A DNA stretch of 64,000 nt from an uncultured Pseudomonadota bacterium (GTDB lineage: Bacteria; Pseudomonadota; Gammaproteobacteria; Steroidobacterales; Steroidobacteraceae): NCBI GenBank assembly GCA_903927005.1, contig CAIYLH010000105.1, forward strand, positions 1 through 64,000, read 5' to 3'. Under the pieces are notes generated by a model. It did not search any database. It saw nothing but the letters and a program-made list of their open reading frames with translations, and was not told the origin of the DNA. This document shows positions 1 to 8,309 of this stretch, piece after piece (positions within the stretch are counted from its first letter, which is position 1; the number at the start of each line of letters is the position of its first letter). The position numbers and the translations under genes are program-made.

Positions 1-2
1 CC

Positions 3-1502
3 ACCGAAGCCGACGCAAAGGTCCGCCAGGATCTGGAGATACTGATCAGCGCCGCGCAGGACAGCCTCTCCAGCAGTGAGCTGAACCGCCGCTACTTCTT
101 TCCGTTCGTCGACGTGACGGGCCTCGTCTACAGCACCGTCCAGCAAACACTGGACCCGCGCATCTCAGTGGCGCGACAGCAGTCGGTCGTCGCCCGTCTG
201 CAGAAGTACGCGGGCCTCGCCAAGGGCTACTCACCAATCACTACTCTTGCCAGGCAGCGAACGCTGGAACGACTGCAGGCGGACGCAACACTGCTCGGGC
301 CCTACCGCGGCGAGGTCGAGCAGAAGCTGAACGACTTCCCGACGCTGCTGACCGGCATCAAGGACCTGCTGGCGAAGAGCAAGGTCAAGGGCTGGCAGGC
401 AAGCTATGCCCGGCTGGAGCGCGAACTGACTGACTACAACGTCTGGCTGAAGGACGAGATCCTGCCGAAGGCCCGCGCGGACCACCGCCTGCCGCCGGAC
501 ATCTACGCCGACAACCTGCACCAGTTCGGCGTCGACATCCCGCCAGAGGAACTGATCGCCAAGGCGCTAACCTCGTTTGCCGAGATCCGCAATCAGTTGA
601 ACATTACCGCCGGCCTGATCGCGAAGGAGCGCGGCTTCGCCGATGCCGACTACCGCGCGGTGCTGCGCCAACTCAAGCAGGAGCAGATCCCGGCTGATCG
701 GGTAATGCCGCTGTATCGCGAGCGACTCGGGCTGATCGAAGACGCGGTGCGAGCGCACCGCATCGTCTCGCTGCCGGCCCGCGCTGCGTCGATCCGGCTC
801 GCGACGCCAGCTGAAAACGCCCAGCAACCGGCGCCGCACATGAGTCCGCCACGACTGATCGGCAACACCGGCGAGTACGGCGAGTTCGTGCTGACCACCG
901 GCATGCCGCCGGATGCGAGCGGCAAGCAACTGGTGTTTGACGACTTCTCGCATCAGGCCGACACCTGGACCCTAACCGCACACGAAGCCCGTCCCGGCCA
1001 TGAACTGCAGTTCGCCAAGATGATCGAGGCGGGCGTCTCCACCGCGCGTGCGGTGTTCGCCTTCAACAGCGTCAACGTTGAAGGCTGGGCGCTTTACGCG
1101 GAGGCGGAGATGCAGCCGTACGAGCCGCTCGACGGCCAGTTGTTCGCCCTGCAGGCGCGTGCCCAACGCGCTGCGCGTGCGTTCCTCGATCCGATGGTCA
1201 ACCTCGGGCAAATCACGCCTGAGGACGTCAAGAGCTTCCTGATGGACGAGGTCGGGCTATCGGCCGGCATGGCGACACAGGAAATGCAGCGCTACGTGTT
1301 CCGCATGCCGGGCCAGGCGACTTCGTATTTCTACGGCTACCAGCGGCTGATGGAAACGCGCGAGGCGGCGGAGCTCGCGCTGCGCGGCAAGTTCGATCGG
1401 CTGGCGTTTAACGACTTCGTGCTGGCGCAGGGACTGCTGCCGCCGAAGCTGCTACGCAAGTCGGTGATGGAGGAGTTTGTGCCGGCGCGCAAGGCGCTCT
1501 GA
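3..1502 (+). CDS. DUF885 family protein, C-terminal part (5' end outside window)
   Basis: The reading frame is open from the left edge, so the true start is upstream and roughly 100 residues are probably missing (family members are usually near 600 aa; 499 are visible). The family marker is HEARPGHELQ, with the first His near visible residue 327, followed about 30 residues later by EGWALYAE. Both are the conserved metal-site-like motifs of DUF885, a family of mostly exported, zincin-like proteins of unproven function. A signal peptide would lie in the missing part. A strong hairpin follows the stop codon. Family assignment is secure; peptidase activity is inference. Confidence 0.85.
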   Translation, partial: TEADAKVRQDLEILISAAQDSLSSSELNRRYFFPFVDVTGLVYSTVQQTLDPRISVARQQSVVARLQKYAGLAKGYSPITTLARQRTLERLQADATLLGPYRGEVEQKLNDFPTLLTGIKDLLAKSKVKGWQASYARLERELTDYNVWLKDEILPKARADHRLPPDIYADNLHQFGVDIPPEELIAKALTSFAEIRNQLNITAGLIAKERGFADADYRAVLRQLKQEQIPADRVMPLYRERLGLIEDAVRAHRIVSLPARAASIRLATPAENAQQPAPHMSPPRLIGNTGEYGEFVLTTGMPPDASGKQLVFDDFSHQADTWTLTAHEARPGHELQFAKMIEAGVSTARAVFAFNSVNVEGWALYAEAEMQPYEPLDGQLFALQARAQRAARAFLDPMVNLGQITPEDVKSFLMDEVGLSAGMATQEMQRYVFRMPGQATSYFYGYQRLMETREAAELALRGKFDRLAFNDFVLAQGLLPPKLLRKSVMEEFVPARKAL

Positions 1503-1516
1503 CACGGCAACCGACC

Positions 1517-1545
1517 AGGCGCGCGGCTCGCCGCGCGCCTCTTTC
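1517..1545 (+). terminator. Intrinsic terminator after the DUF885 gene
   Basis: A perfect 10-bp GC-rich stem (1517-1526 with 1531-1540) closes a CTCG tetraloop and is followed by CTTTC. It lies 15 nt after the DUF885 stop and before the end of the convergent RidA-like gene, so it could serve both directions. The T-tract is short, so strength is uncertain. Confidence 0.6.
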
Positions 1546-1560
1546 ATACGGGTGACCCGG

Positions 1561-2016
1561 CTACGGCCGGGCGCTCGCCAGGCACTCAAGCTCAACCCGC
1601 GCGCCCAGCGCCAGCGCTTGCACGCCGATGGCGGTACGCGCCGGGAACGGCTTCTGGAATACCGTCCGCCAGATCTCGTTGAACGCCGGCCAGTCCGCCA
1701 TGTCGGCAAGCATCACGGTGCAGCGGATCACGTCCTGCGTGCCGCGGCCGTTGGCTTCGAGGATCGTGCGCAGGTTGGCGAGGAGCTGCATCGCCTCCGG
1801 CCGAAAGCCACCGGCAACAAGGGTCATCGTGCGCGGCGTGATGCCCACCTGGCCGGACAGGTACAGCGTATCGCCGTGCCGCACGGCCTCGGAGAACGGC
1901 AGATCGCCGCCCAGCACCTTGCCGGAATTGAGGAATTCAGGGGCAGCGGCAGCCGCTAGCGGGCTCATCGCCAGCAGTAGCAACAGCGCGGGAATCGAGT
2001 GGAAATGGCGCGACAT
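1561..2016 (-). CDS. Exported RidA (YjgF/UK114) family protein
   Basis: 151 aa. RidA proteins hydrolyse reactive enamines/imines formed by PLP enzymes, and the catalytic Arg sits in a PARTAIGV-type segment, present here near residue 117. Unlike cytoplasmic RidA, this copy begins with a clear signal peptide (MSRHFHSIPALLLLLAMSPL then Ala-rich), so it should act in the periplasm. The start is fixed by an AGGAGG ribosome site 7-8 nt upstream of ATG; an upstream in-frame ATG lacks one. It lies 63 bp downstream of the GGDEF-EAL gene on the same strand. Substrate is unknown; it may be an imine deaminase paralogue or a non-catalytic family member. Confidence 0.85.
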   Translation of the reverse strand: MSRHFHSIPALLLLLAMSPLAAAAAPEFLNSGKVLGGDLPFSEAVRHGDTLYLSGQVGITPRTMTLVAGGFRPEAMQLLANLRTILEANGRGTQDVIRCTVMLADMADWPAFNEIWRTVFQKPFPARTAIGVQALALGARVELECLASARP

Positions 2017-2079
2017 CGGCGGTCCTCCTAAGACTGGCATACCTGCAGGGTGCACCAGAGCGGCCGCGGATGGAAAGCC

Positions 2080-4266
2080 TCAGGCCGCCGACTGCATTGG
2101 CTCCGGATAGCCGATGACGTAGCCCTGGATATAGTCGATGCCCATGCCGCGAGCGAACTCGAGCGACGCCATGTCCTCGACCTGCTCGGCGATGATCTGG
2201 AAGTCCAGCGTGCGCGCCAGCTTGATGATCGCCGCGACCATCGCCTGGTTGACGGTGTCCTTGCCGAGATCGCGCATGTAGATGCCGTCGATCTTCAGGA
2301 AGTCCATCGGCAGGTTCTTGAGGTTCGTGAACGAGCCGATGCCGCTGCCAAAATCATCGAGCGCAAACTGGCAGCCCATGCCATGCAGCACCGCGATGAA
2401 GCGACGCGCATGGTCGAGGTTGGCCACGACCGAGGCCTCGGTGACCTCGAAGCAGACCTGCGACGGCATCACGCCGGTACGGTCGAGGCAGTCGACCACG
2501 AACTCGAGGAACTGCGAGTCACCGAGCGTCTGGCCGGAGAGGTTGATCGACACGCTGCGGCCCGCCGGCAAACGCAGCGCGCCGCGGCCCAGCGCCGCCA
2601 GAGCGGTCTGCACCACCCAGCGGTCAACCAGCGCCATCAGGCGATAGCGTTCGGCAGCCTTGAGGAACTCGCCCGGCACAATGACCTCGCCATCGTCGCC
2701 GATCAGGCGCACCAGCACCTCGATCGCCGGTCCCCGCTTGCCATGCGCCGGCGCCGCGAGGATCTGCTGCGTATAAAGGCGGAAGCTGCCGTCGCGGAGC
2801 GCGTGCTGCAGCCGCTGCAGCCAGTGAATCTCGCCCCGCTGGCGTGCCATTGCCTCATCGCGCACGGAGTAGACGTGCACGCGGCCCTCCTGCTGGCTCT
2901 TGGCGACGTAGCAGGCGGAGTCCGCCGCAGACATGACGTCCTCGACAGTGGTGCTCTCGCGACCGATCTCGACCATGCCGATGCTGACACCGACGGTAAA
3001 GATCTTGTCCTTCCAGACGAAACGGAAATCACGAATCGCGGTCGAGACGTCTTCGGCGATCTGGATCGCTTTTTCCAGCGGGCAGCCCACCAGCAGCAGC
3101 GCAAACTCGTCGCCGCCAATACGTGCCACGGTGTCGGAATCGCGCACGGCATCCTTCACCAGTGCGGCAATCTCGCGCAGCATGTTGTCACCAGCGAGAT
3201 GGCCGCTGGTGTCATTGACCACCTTGAAGCGATCGAGATCGAGGTAGCACATGACGTGCGCCTGCGTGCCGACGCGAGCGACCTCGAGGCCGTCTTGCAG
3301 GCGCCGCTCGAACTCGCGCCGATTGACGAGCCCCGTCAGCGCATCGTGGCTCGCCTGATAGCTCATCTGTCGCGCGATACCGCGCAGCTCGGTCACATCG
3401 TGCAGCAGCACCACCGCGCCGGAGGGCTCGCCGTCGGCGCCAAGCAGCGGCGCGGCAGACAGCTCGATGCTGTGCTCCGAACCATCGACACTGGTCAGCA
3501 GCACTGCGCGGCGACCGATCGCAACCTTCACCCCGGAGGCGAGGCACTGCCGCACGGGGTCGACCAGCGCCTTGCGATCTGCTTCGTCAATGACAGTGAC
3601 CACATCCGCGAACGGCCGCCCATCGACCTCAGCGAGCGTGTGGCCGAGCAGCTTCTCAGCACGACCGTTCAAGTAGTCGATACGGCCGTTGACGTCAGTG
3701 GTGAGCAGGCCGTCGCCTAGCGACTCAAGTGTCGCGCGTGCGCGGCTGCGGCCGGGGTCCGTCTGGGCAACCGGTGCGATCATCTCAATGGCAGTGAAGA
3801 CAACAGCCGGCGTGCCGCGGTAGCGCACCGTCGTGCTACCGAGCTCAAGCCGGCTGACGTGCCCACCCGGTTCTGCGACCTCGACCTCGTAGACGGCCGC
3901 GGCCGGATCGCCGTCCAGGTGTCGGCGGACGTTATCGACGACCAGGTCGGCGTAATCGGCCGTGACCAGTTCAGCCAGATGGCGGCCGACAAGCTCCGCC
4001 GGGGTGCGGCCAAACAGCGCCGCAAATCGATCGTTGGCAAGTACGATCCGCTCGCCATGGATGACAACCGCCTCGTGGACGGCGCCGAGCAACTCGTGGA
4101 ACGGCCCCTCCGTGGGCGCTGAGGTTCGTGGCCGGGCTGCCACCACCAGGGCTTCGTCACGCTCCCCCAACGCCTCGCGCGCCCGGCCGTACGCACGTAC
4201 GGCGGCGATTACCGCGACGGCGGCGGCGATCAGCGCGGCAAGCGCGACTGCTTCAGTCAGGGCCAA
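2080..4266 (-). CDS. Membrane-anchored PAS-PAS-GGDEF-EAL cyclic-di-GMP protein
   Basis: 728 aa from a TTG start preceded by GGGGAAGG at 5 nt. Order: one N-terminal transmembrane helix (about 3-22), PAS (about 55-165), PAS (about 180-295), GGDEF (about 305-465), EAL (about 480-725). The cyclase site RIGGDEF is intact, and an RDSD inhibitory I-site lies five residues before it. The phosphodiesterase domain keeps the signature as EVL, then NLSGQ, FEVTE, LDDFGSG and LKIDG; the usual AEGVE reads AEQVE. Both activities therefore look possible, with PAS sensing setting the balance. The frame is open further upstream, but that stretch lacks a ribosome site and looks non-coding. Ligand unknown. Confidence 0.9.
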   Translation of the reverse strand: MALTEAVALAALIAAAVAVIAAVRAYGRAREALGERDEALVVAARPRTSAPTEGPFHELLGAVHEAVVIHGERIVLANDRFAALFGRTPAELVGRHLAELVTADYADLVVDNVRRHLDGDPAAAVYEVEVAEPGGHVSRLELGSTTVRYRGTPAVVFTAIEMIAPVAQTDPGRSRARATLESLGDGLLTTDVNGRIDYLNGRAEKLLGHTLAEVDGRPFADVVTVIDEADRKALVDPVRQCLASGVKVAIGRRAVLLTSVDGSEHSIELSAAPLLGADGEPSGAVVLLHDVTELRGIARQMSYQASHDALTGLVNRREFERRLQDGLEVARVGTQAHVMCYLDLDRFKVVNDTSGHLAGDNMLREIAALVKDAVRDSDTVARIGGDEFALLLVGCPLEKAIQIAEDVSTAIRDFRFVWKDKIFTVGVSIGMVEIGRESTTVEDVMSAADSACYVAKSQQEGRVHVYSVRDEAMARQRGEIHWLQRLQHALRDGSFRLYTQQILAAPAHGKRGPAIEVLVRLIGDDGEVIVPGEFLKAAERYRLMALVDRWVVQTALAALGRGALRLPAGRSVSINLSGQTLGDSQFLEFVVDCLDRTGVMPSQVCFEVTEASVVANLDHARRFIAVLHGMGCQFALDDFGSGIGSFTNLKNLPMDFLKIDGIYMRDLGKDTVNQAMVAAIIKLARTLDFQIIAEQVEDMASLEFARGMGIDYIQGYVIGYPEPMQSAA

Positions 4267-4511
4267 CGAAACCTTCCCCGGGCGCCAATGGCAGCCCACG
4301 CGCACCGCCTGCCCGCGACAGGAGCGCCGGGGCCGGTTATGCGAATTCAGAAAAACCTGCAAATCGAGGATACCGGAGGGTTGGGCGGCGATCGGACGGA
4401 TTGACCATAATCGACGTTCATCAGGGACATTCCGTGTTGTTCCACCGGCCCAAACTCCGTAATCTGCGGGCCTCTCGGGGCCCCCGCCCCGCCACCACGG
4501 CACGCAGCCTC

Positions 4512-5162
4512 ATGGACATCGAAGCCGCCCGACAGCAGATGATCGACCAGCAGGTACGGACTTGGGACGTCCTCGACGCGCGGGTGCTCGACACCCTGCG
4601 ACGGGTTCGACGCGAGCTGTTCGTCCCGGAGGCTCTGCGCGGCGCAGCGTTCGCGGACGCGCCGATCCCGTTGGCCTGCGGCCAGTCGATGCTGGCGGCC
4701 AAGTTCCACGGCAAGATCCTGCAGGCACTGGCTGTCGAGCCCGGCGAGACGGCACTCGAGGTCGGCACCGGCTGCGGTTACCTCGCCGCCTGCCTGAGCG
4801 AGCTCGGCGCCCAAACCACGGCCCTGGAAGCGCACCCGCAGCTAGCGGCTCTCGCGCGCGCGAACCTGCGCGCGGCAGGCTTTCCTGGCGTACAGGTGGT
4901 GGAGGCCGACGCCACCCGCTGGGAGCCGACAGAACGCTACGATGTCATCGTAATTACCGCCTCTTTGCCGAGCTACGACTCGCGCTACCAGCAATGGCTC
5001 AAGATCGGCGGCCGACTGTTCCTAATCGTCGGCCAGAGCGAGCCGATGATGGCGCTGGTGGTGAGCCGCAAGAGCGAGACCGAATTCACCCGCGCCGAGC
5101 AGTTCGAGACGGCCGTCGCGCCGCTGGAAAACGTCATCCGGCCGTCCCGGTTCGTGTTCTGA
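4512..5162 (+). CDS. Pcm-like SAM-dependent methyltransferase (tolC-linked type)
   Basis: 216 aa. The fold and motif I (LEVGTGCGYLAA, near residues 79-90) are those of protein-L-isoaspartate O-methyltransferase, which starts repair of damaged Asp/Asn in proteins. However, the acceptor-site loop that reads GQTISQP in E. coli Pcm here reads GQSMLAAKFHGKI, and the motif near VTAAPP is ITASLP. True isoaspartate repair is therefore doubtful. It is followed after 10 bp by a rhodanese gene and then tolC, an arrangement I recall from other gammaproteobacteria. The ATG start matches the usual N-terminus; an upstream in-frame extension is not conserved-looking. Confidence 0.8.
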   Translation: MDIEAARQQMIDQQVRTWDVLDARVLDTLRRVRRELFVPEALRGAAFADAPIPLACGQSMLAAKFHGKILQALAVEPGETALEVGTGCGYLAACLSELGAQTTALEAHPQLAALARANLRAAGFPGVQVVEADATRWEPTERYDVIVITASLPSYDSRYQQWLKIGGRLFLIVGQSEPMMALVVSRKSETEFTRAEQFETAVAPLENVIRPSRFVF

Positions 5163-5172
5163 CGGCCGGCCG

Positions 5173-5493
5173 ATGATCCGCGAAGTCACCCCGGCCGAGT
5201 ATCTGGCCACCTTCGCCGGCCGCCCGGCGACGCTGCTGGTCGATGTCCGCGAGGCCTGGGAGCTGGACATCGCCCGGCTCCCCGGGGCGCTGCACATCCC
5301 GATGGGCGAGATTCCGACGCGGCTGGCAGAACTGGATCGCACACGCGACCTCGTGATCCTGTGCAAGGCCGGCGGGCGGAGCCTCACGGTCGCCCGCTTC
5401 CTGGAGGCGCAGGGCTACCCGTCCGTCGCCAACCTGCATGGCGGCATTCTGGCGTGGGCACGCGACGTCGACCCCGCGCTTGCGACATACTGA
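5173..5493 (+). CDS. Single-domain rhodanese (sulfurtransferase)
   Basis: 106 aa, the size of a one-domain rhodanese such as GlpE. The active-site loop CKAGGRS near residue 63 supplies the Cys that carries sulfane sulfur; LVDVREAWEL near residue 22 and LHGGILAWARD near residue 88 are the other conserved blocks. No signal peptide, so cytoplasmic. It follows the Pcm-like gene by 10 bp and is probably co-transcribed with it. Its link with tolC is one of gene order only. The physiological sulfur acceptor is unknown. Confidence 0.9.
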   Translation: MIREVTPAEYLATFAGRPATLLVDVREAWELDIARLPGALHIPMGEIPTRLAELDRTRDLVILCKAGGRSLTVARFLEAQGYPSVANLHGGILAWARDVDPALATY

Positions 5494-5562
5494 TCAGTCG
5501 GCGCGACCAATCGAGCGCGCCGCCCCAGGCAGTTGATTTAGCCTGTTTCATCTCAAACTCTG

Positions 5563-5582
5563 GTCCGGACTCAAGTCCGGAC
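5563..5582. promoter_or_regulatory. Twin palindrome upstream of tolC
   Basis: The self-complementary octamer GTCCGGAC occurs twice, separated by TCAA, so the 20 nt can fold into an 8-bp stem with a tetraloop or offer two dimer-binding half-sites. It lies 24 bp before the tolC ATG and about 70 bp after the rhodanese stop. No T-tract follows, so a regulator operator or leader hairpin is as likely as a terminator. Confidence 0.45.
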
Positions 5583-5606
5583 TGACGACCGAAGGGATTA
5601 GTCGGC

Positions 5607-7004
5607 ATGAAATTGACGCTGTTTCCCGCCGCATTGGTAGCGAGCGCCGTGTTCTGCCTGCCGGGTGCTGCCGCGGCCGCCGACCTGACCGAGATCTACC
5701 ATCGGGCGCTGCGCAGCGACCCGCAGCTGCGCGAGGCCGAGGCCATCCGCTCGGCCACCCGCGAGGCCCATCCGCAGGCGCTCGGCGCCCTGTTGCCGCA
5801 GCTGTCGGCCAGCGGCGGCTACGTTCACGACGACTCCAGCGGCGTCTCGCCGTTCTTCACGACCGACGGCCTGGTGCCGGCCACGACCTCAACCAAGTCC
5901 AACGCCAGCACCTGGTCGGTGCAGCTGCGCCAGACCGTATTCCGCTGGGACCAGTTCGCGACCCTGCGGCAGGCCGACGCCCAGACTGCGCAGGCGGAAA
6001 TCGACTTCCGCGCGGCGCAGCAGTCGGTGATCCTGCGCACCGCGCAGGCCTACTTCAACGTGCTGGCCGCCCGCGACACGCTCGATGCCGCCGACGCCGC
6101 CCGCGAAGCGATCGTCCGCCAGCTGGAGCAGGCCGAAAAGCGTTTCGAGGTGGGTCTGATCGCCATTACCGACGTCGAGGAAGCGCGCGCCGCCGCCGAC
6201 CAGGCGACCGCGACGGTGATTGCCTCCAAGCGCTCGCTCGCGACCTCGCGCGACCAGCTGCGCGAGCTGACCGGCGACTCGTTCGACGAGCTCGCCCGTC
6301 CCGGTGACGACATGCCGCTGATCACGCCGGACCCGGCCAGCGAAGAGCAGTGGGTCAAGGCCGCGCTGGACCAGAACCTGTCGCTATCCTCGGCGCGCAT
6401 CGGCGCCGACATCGCCCACGAGGCCATCTCGGTCGCCCGTGGCGGGCACCTGCCGACGCTCGACATTGTCGCCAGACAGTCGGGCGCCCAGACGAGCTCG
6501 AACACCACGTTCTTCGATCCGACCGCCGGCGCCATACTGTTCCCGTCGGACTCGAGCAACCGCGACAAGCAGATCGGCCTGCAGCTGACCGTGCCGATCT
6601 ACTCCGGTGGCACGACCAACTCGCACGTCCGCGAGGCGGTCTACCGTCATCGTGCGGCGCGGGAGCGCCTTGAGCGCGCCGCGCGCGCCACCGAGCGCGG
6701 CACGCGCGACGCGTACCTGGGCGTCATCAGCGAGATTTCGCGGGTCACCGCACTCAAGCAATCGCTCGCCTCGAGCCGCATCGCCCTGACCGCGACCGAA
6801 GCGGGCTACGAGGTCGGTACGCGCACCGCGGTGGACGTGCTGCTCGCCCGTCAGCGTCTGTTCGACGCGCAGACGGCCTACGCCCGCAGCCGCTACGACT
6901 ACGTGCTCAACGTCCTGACGCTCGAGCAACAGGCCGGCACGCTGGACGAGTCGAGGCTGACACGCGTCAACAGCTGGCTCGGGCAGACCGTCTCGGTCAA
7001 GTAA
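5607..7004 (+). CDS. tolC: TolC-family outer-membrane efflux channel
   Basis: 465 aa. Signal peptide (MKLTLFPAALVASAVF..., cleavage probably after AAAA near residue 23) and the two repeated OEP segments of a TolC protomer: LTEIYHRALRSDPQLREAEA at the start of the first, and VLLARQRLFDAQTAYARSRYDYVLNVL near the C-terminus. The trimer forms an outer-membrane barrel with a periplasmic alpha-tunnel used by tripartite pumps and type I secretion. No pump gene is adjacent. The stop overlaps the convergent waaA end by 8 bp. Confidence 0.92.
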   Translation: MKLTLFPAALVASAVFCLPGAAAAADLTEIYHRALRSDPQLREAEAIRSATREAHPQALGALLPQLSASGGYVHDDSSGVSPFFTTDGLVPATTSTKSNASTWSVQLRQTVFRWDQFATLRQADAQTAQAEIDFRAAQQSVILRTAQAYFNVLAARDTLDAADAAREAIVRQLEQAEKRFEVGLIAITDVEEARAAADQATATVIASKRSLATSRDQLRELTGDSFDELARPGDDMPLITPDPASEEQWVKAALDQNLSLSSARIGADIAHEAISVARGGHLPTLDIVARQSGAQTSSNTTFFDPTAGAILFPSDSSNRDKQIGLQLTVPIYSGGTTNSHVREAVYRHRAARERLERAARATERGTRDAYLGVISEISRVTALKQSLASSRIALTATEAGYEVGTRTAVDVLLARQRLFDAQTAYARSRYDYVLNVLTLEQQAGTLDESRLTRVNSWLGQTVSVK

Positions 7005-8268
7005 CGGCCGGACGCTGCAGTAGCCGCTCGACGCGCGCCAGCAGGCGCCCGAGCGCGCCTTGGTTTGCAACCACTGCCGCACGGCCACGCTCGCCGGCGG
7101 CATGCGCCGCCGCGGGCTCAGCCAGCAGGCGCTCGACTGAGGCTGCCAGTCCGGCCGCGTCAACCACCACGCCCAACGCCCCGGCCTCGACCAGCAAGCG
7201 CGCGACGGACGAGTCGTTGAACGTGTAGGGCCCCGCGAGCAGCGGCCGCGCCAGCGCCGCCGGCTCCAGCAGGTTGTGACCGCCGATCGGCACCAGGGTG
7301 CCGCCGACATAGGCGACGTCACCGGCGGCATAGAACGGCACCAGTTCCCCGAGCGTATCCAGCAGCAGCACCTCGGTCGCGGCGGTCACGGCCGCTCCAC
7401 TGGTGCGCGTCACGAGCCGCACGGCGCGCTGCCTCAACAGCGCGGCCACGGCCTCAAACCGCGGCGGATGGCGCGGCGCCAGCACCAGCAACGCGTCGGG
7501 ACGCCGCGTACGCAGGATGGCGTGCGCCTCAAGCACCTGCTCTTCCTCGCCCGCGTGCGTGCTGCCTGCGACCCACACCGGTCGCGCCACGCCAAGCTCC
7601 GCTCGCAGCGTCGCGCCGCGCGCCGCGACGTCCCGTGGCGGCAGATAGTCGAACTTGAGGTTACCCAGCGCCTCGGTACGGGCGGGATCGGCGCCAATCG
7701 CAACGAAGCGCTCGGCGTCAGCCACGGTCTGCGCGGCCACGTGCACGCCCCGCAGCGTCTCGGCCATCAGCCGGCCGAGGCGCCGGTAGCGGCGCACCGA
7801 GCGCTCCGAGAGGCGTGCGCTGGCCAGCATCATCGGCAGGCCCCGACGGCGGGCGGCAGCGTACAGGTGCGGCCAGAGCTCGGTCTCGAGCACCAGCCCC
7901 AACCGCGGCCGGGCCCGCTGCAGGAAGCGCGCCGTGGCACCGGGCAGGTCATAGGGCAGGTACCGCACCGTCGCGATCGCGCCCAACAGGGCAACGGCCC
8001 GGTCGCGGCCGGTCACCGTCGCGGTGGTCAGCAGCAGGGGCAGGGACGGGTGACGCTCGTGCAGGGCCCGCACCAGCGTCGCGGCGGCCTGGACCTCGCC
8101 GACCGAGACTGCATGCACCCACAGGCCGCCTGCCGGCAGCGGCGCGCCTAGGCCGAAGCGCTCGCCGAGGTGCCGCCAGTGACGCCGGTCCGACAGCCCG
8201 CGGCCGAGCTCCAGCAGCACGGCAGCCGGCACCAGACAGTAGCCCAGACAGAGGTAAAGTAGCCGCAA
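6997..8268 (-). CDS. waaA: 3-deoxy-D-manno-octulosonic acid (Kdo) transferase
   Basis: 423 aa, usual WaaA length. It transfers Kdo from CMP-Kdo to the lipid IVA precursor at the inner-membrane face. An N-terminal hydrophobic anchor (about 3-19) is followed by VHAVSVGEVQAA, in which Glu58 matches the catalytic Glu of the family. The C-terminal half has the GT-B nucleotide-sugar site, including GGTLVPIGGHNLLEPA. The start appears to be TTG; the first residues align with the family N-terminus, so later starts are unlikely. It diverges from the lpxL-like gene with only 41 bp between. The nearby kdkA gene suggests a single-Kdo enzyme. Confidence 0.93.
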   Translation of the reverse strand: MRLLYLCLGYCLVPAAVLLELGRGLSDRRHWRHLGERFGLGAPLPAGGLWVHAVSVGEVQAAATLVRALHERHPSLPLLLTTATVTGRDRAVALLGAIATVRYLPYDLPGATARFLQRARPRLGLVLETELWPHLYAAARRRGLPMMLASARLSERSVRRYRRLGRLMAETLRGVHVAAQTVADAERFVAIGADPARTEALGNLKFDYLPPRDVAARGATLRAELGVARPVWVAGSTHAGEEEQVLEAHAILRTRRPDALLVLAPRHPPRFEAVAALLRQRAVRLVTRTSGAAVTAATEVLLLDTLGELVPFYAAGDVAYVGGTLVPIGGHNLLEPAALARPLLAGPYTFNDSSVARLLVEAGALGVVVDAAGLAASVERLLAEPAAAHAAGERGRAAVVANQGALGRLLARVERLLQRPAVT

Positions 8269-8309
8269 GTATCCGCCCGCCCGGCAATGAGCCTGAGATC
8301 ATACCGCCC

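Noticed and set aside
2050..3720. Long open frame (556 aa) on the plus strand opposite the GGDEF-EAL gene
   Set aside because: It is antisense to conserved GGDEF and EAL motifs, lacks a ribosome site, and its His/Arg/Asp-rich product is typical of a GC-rich shadow frame.
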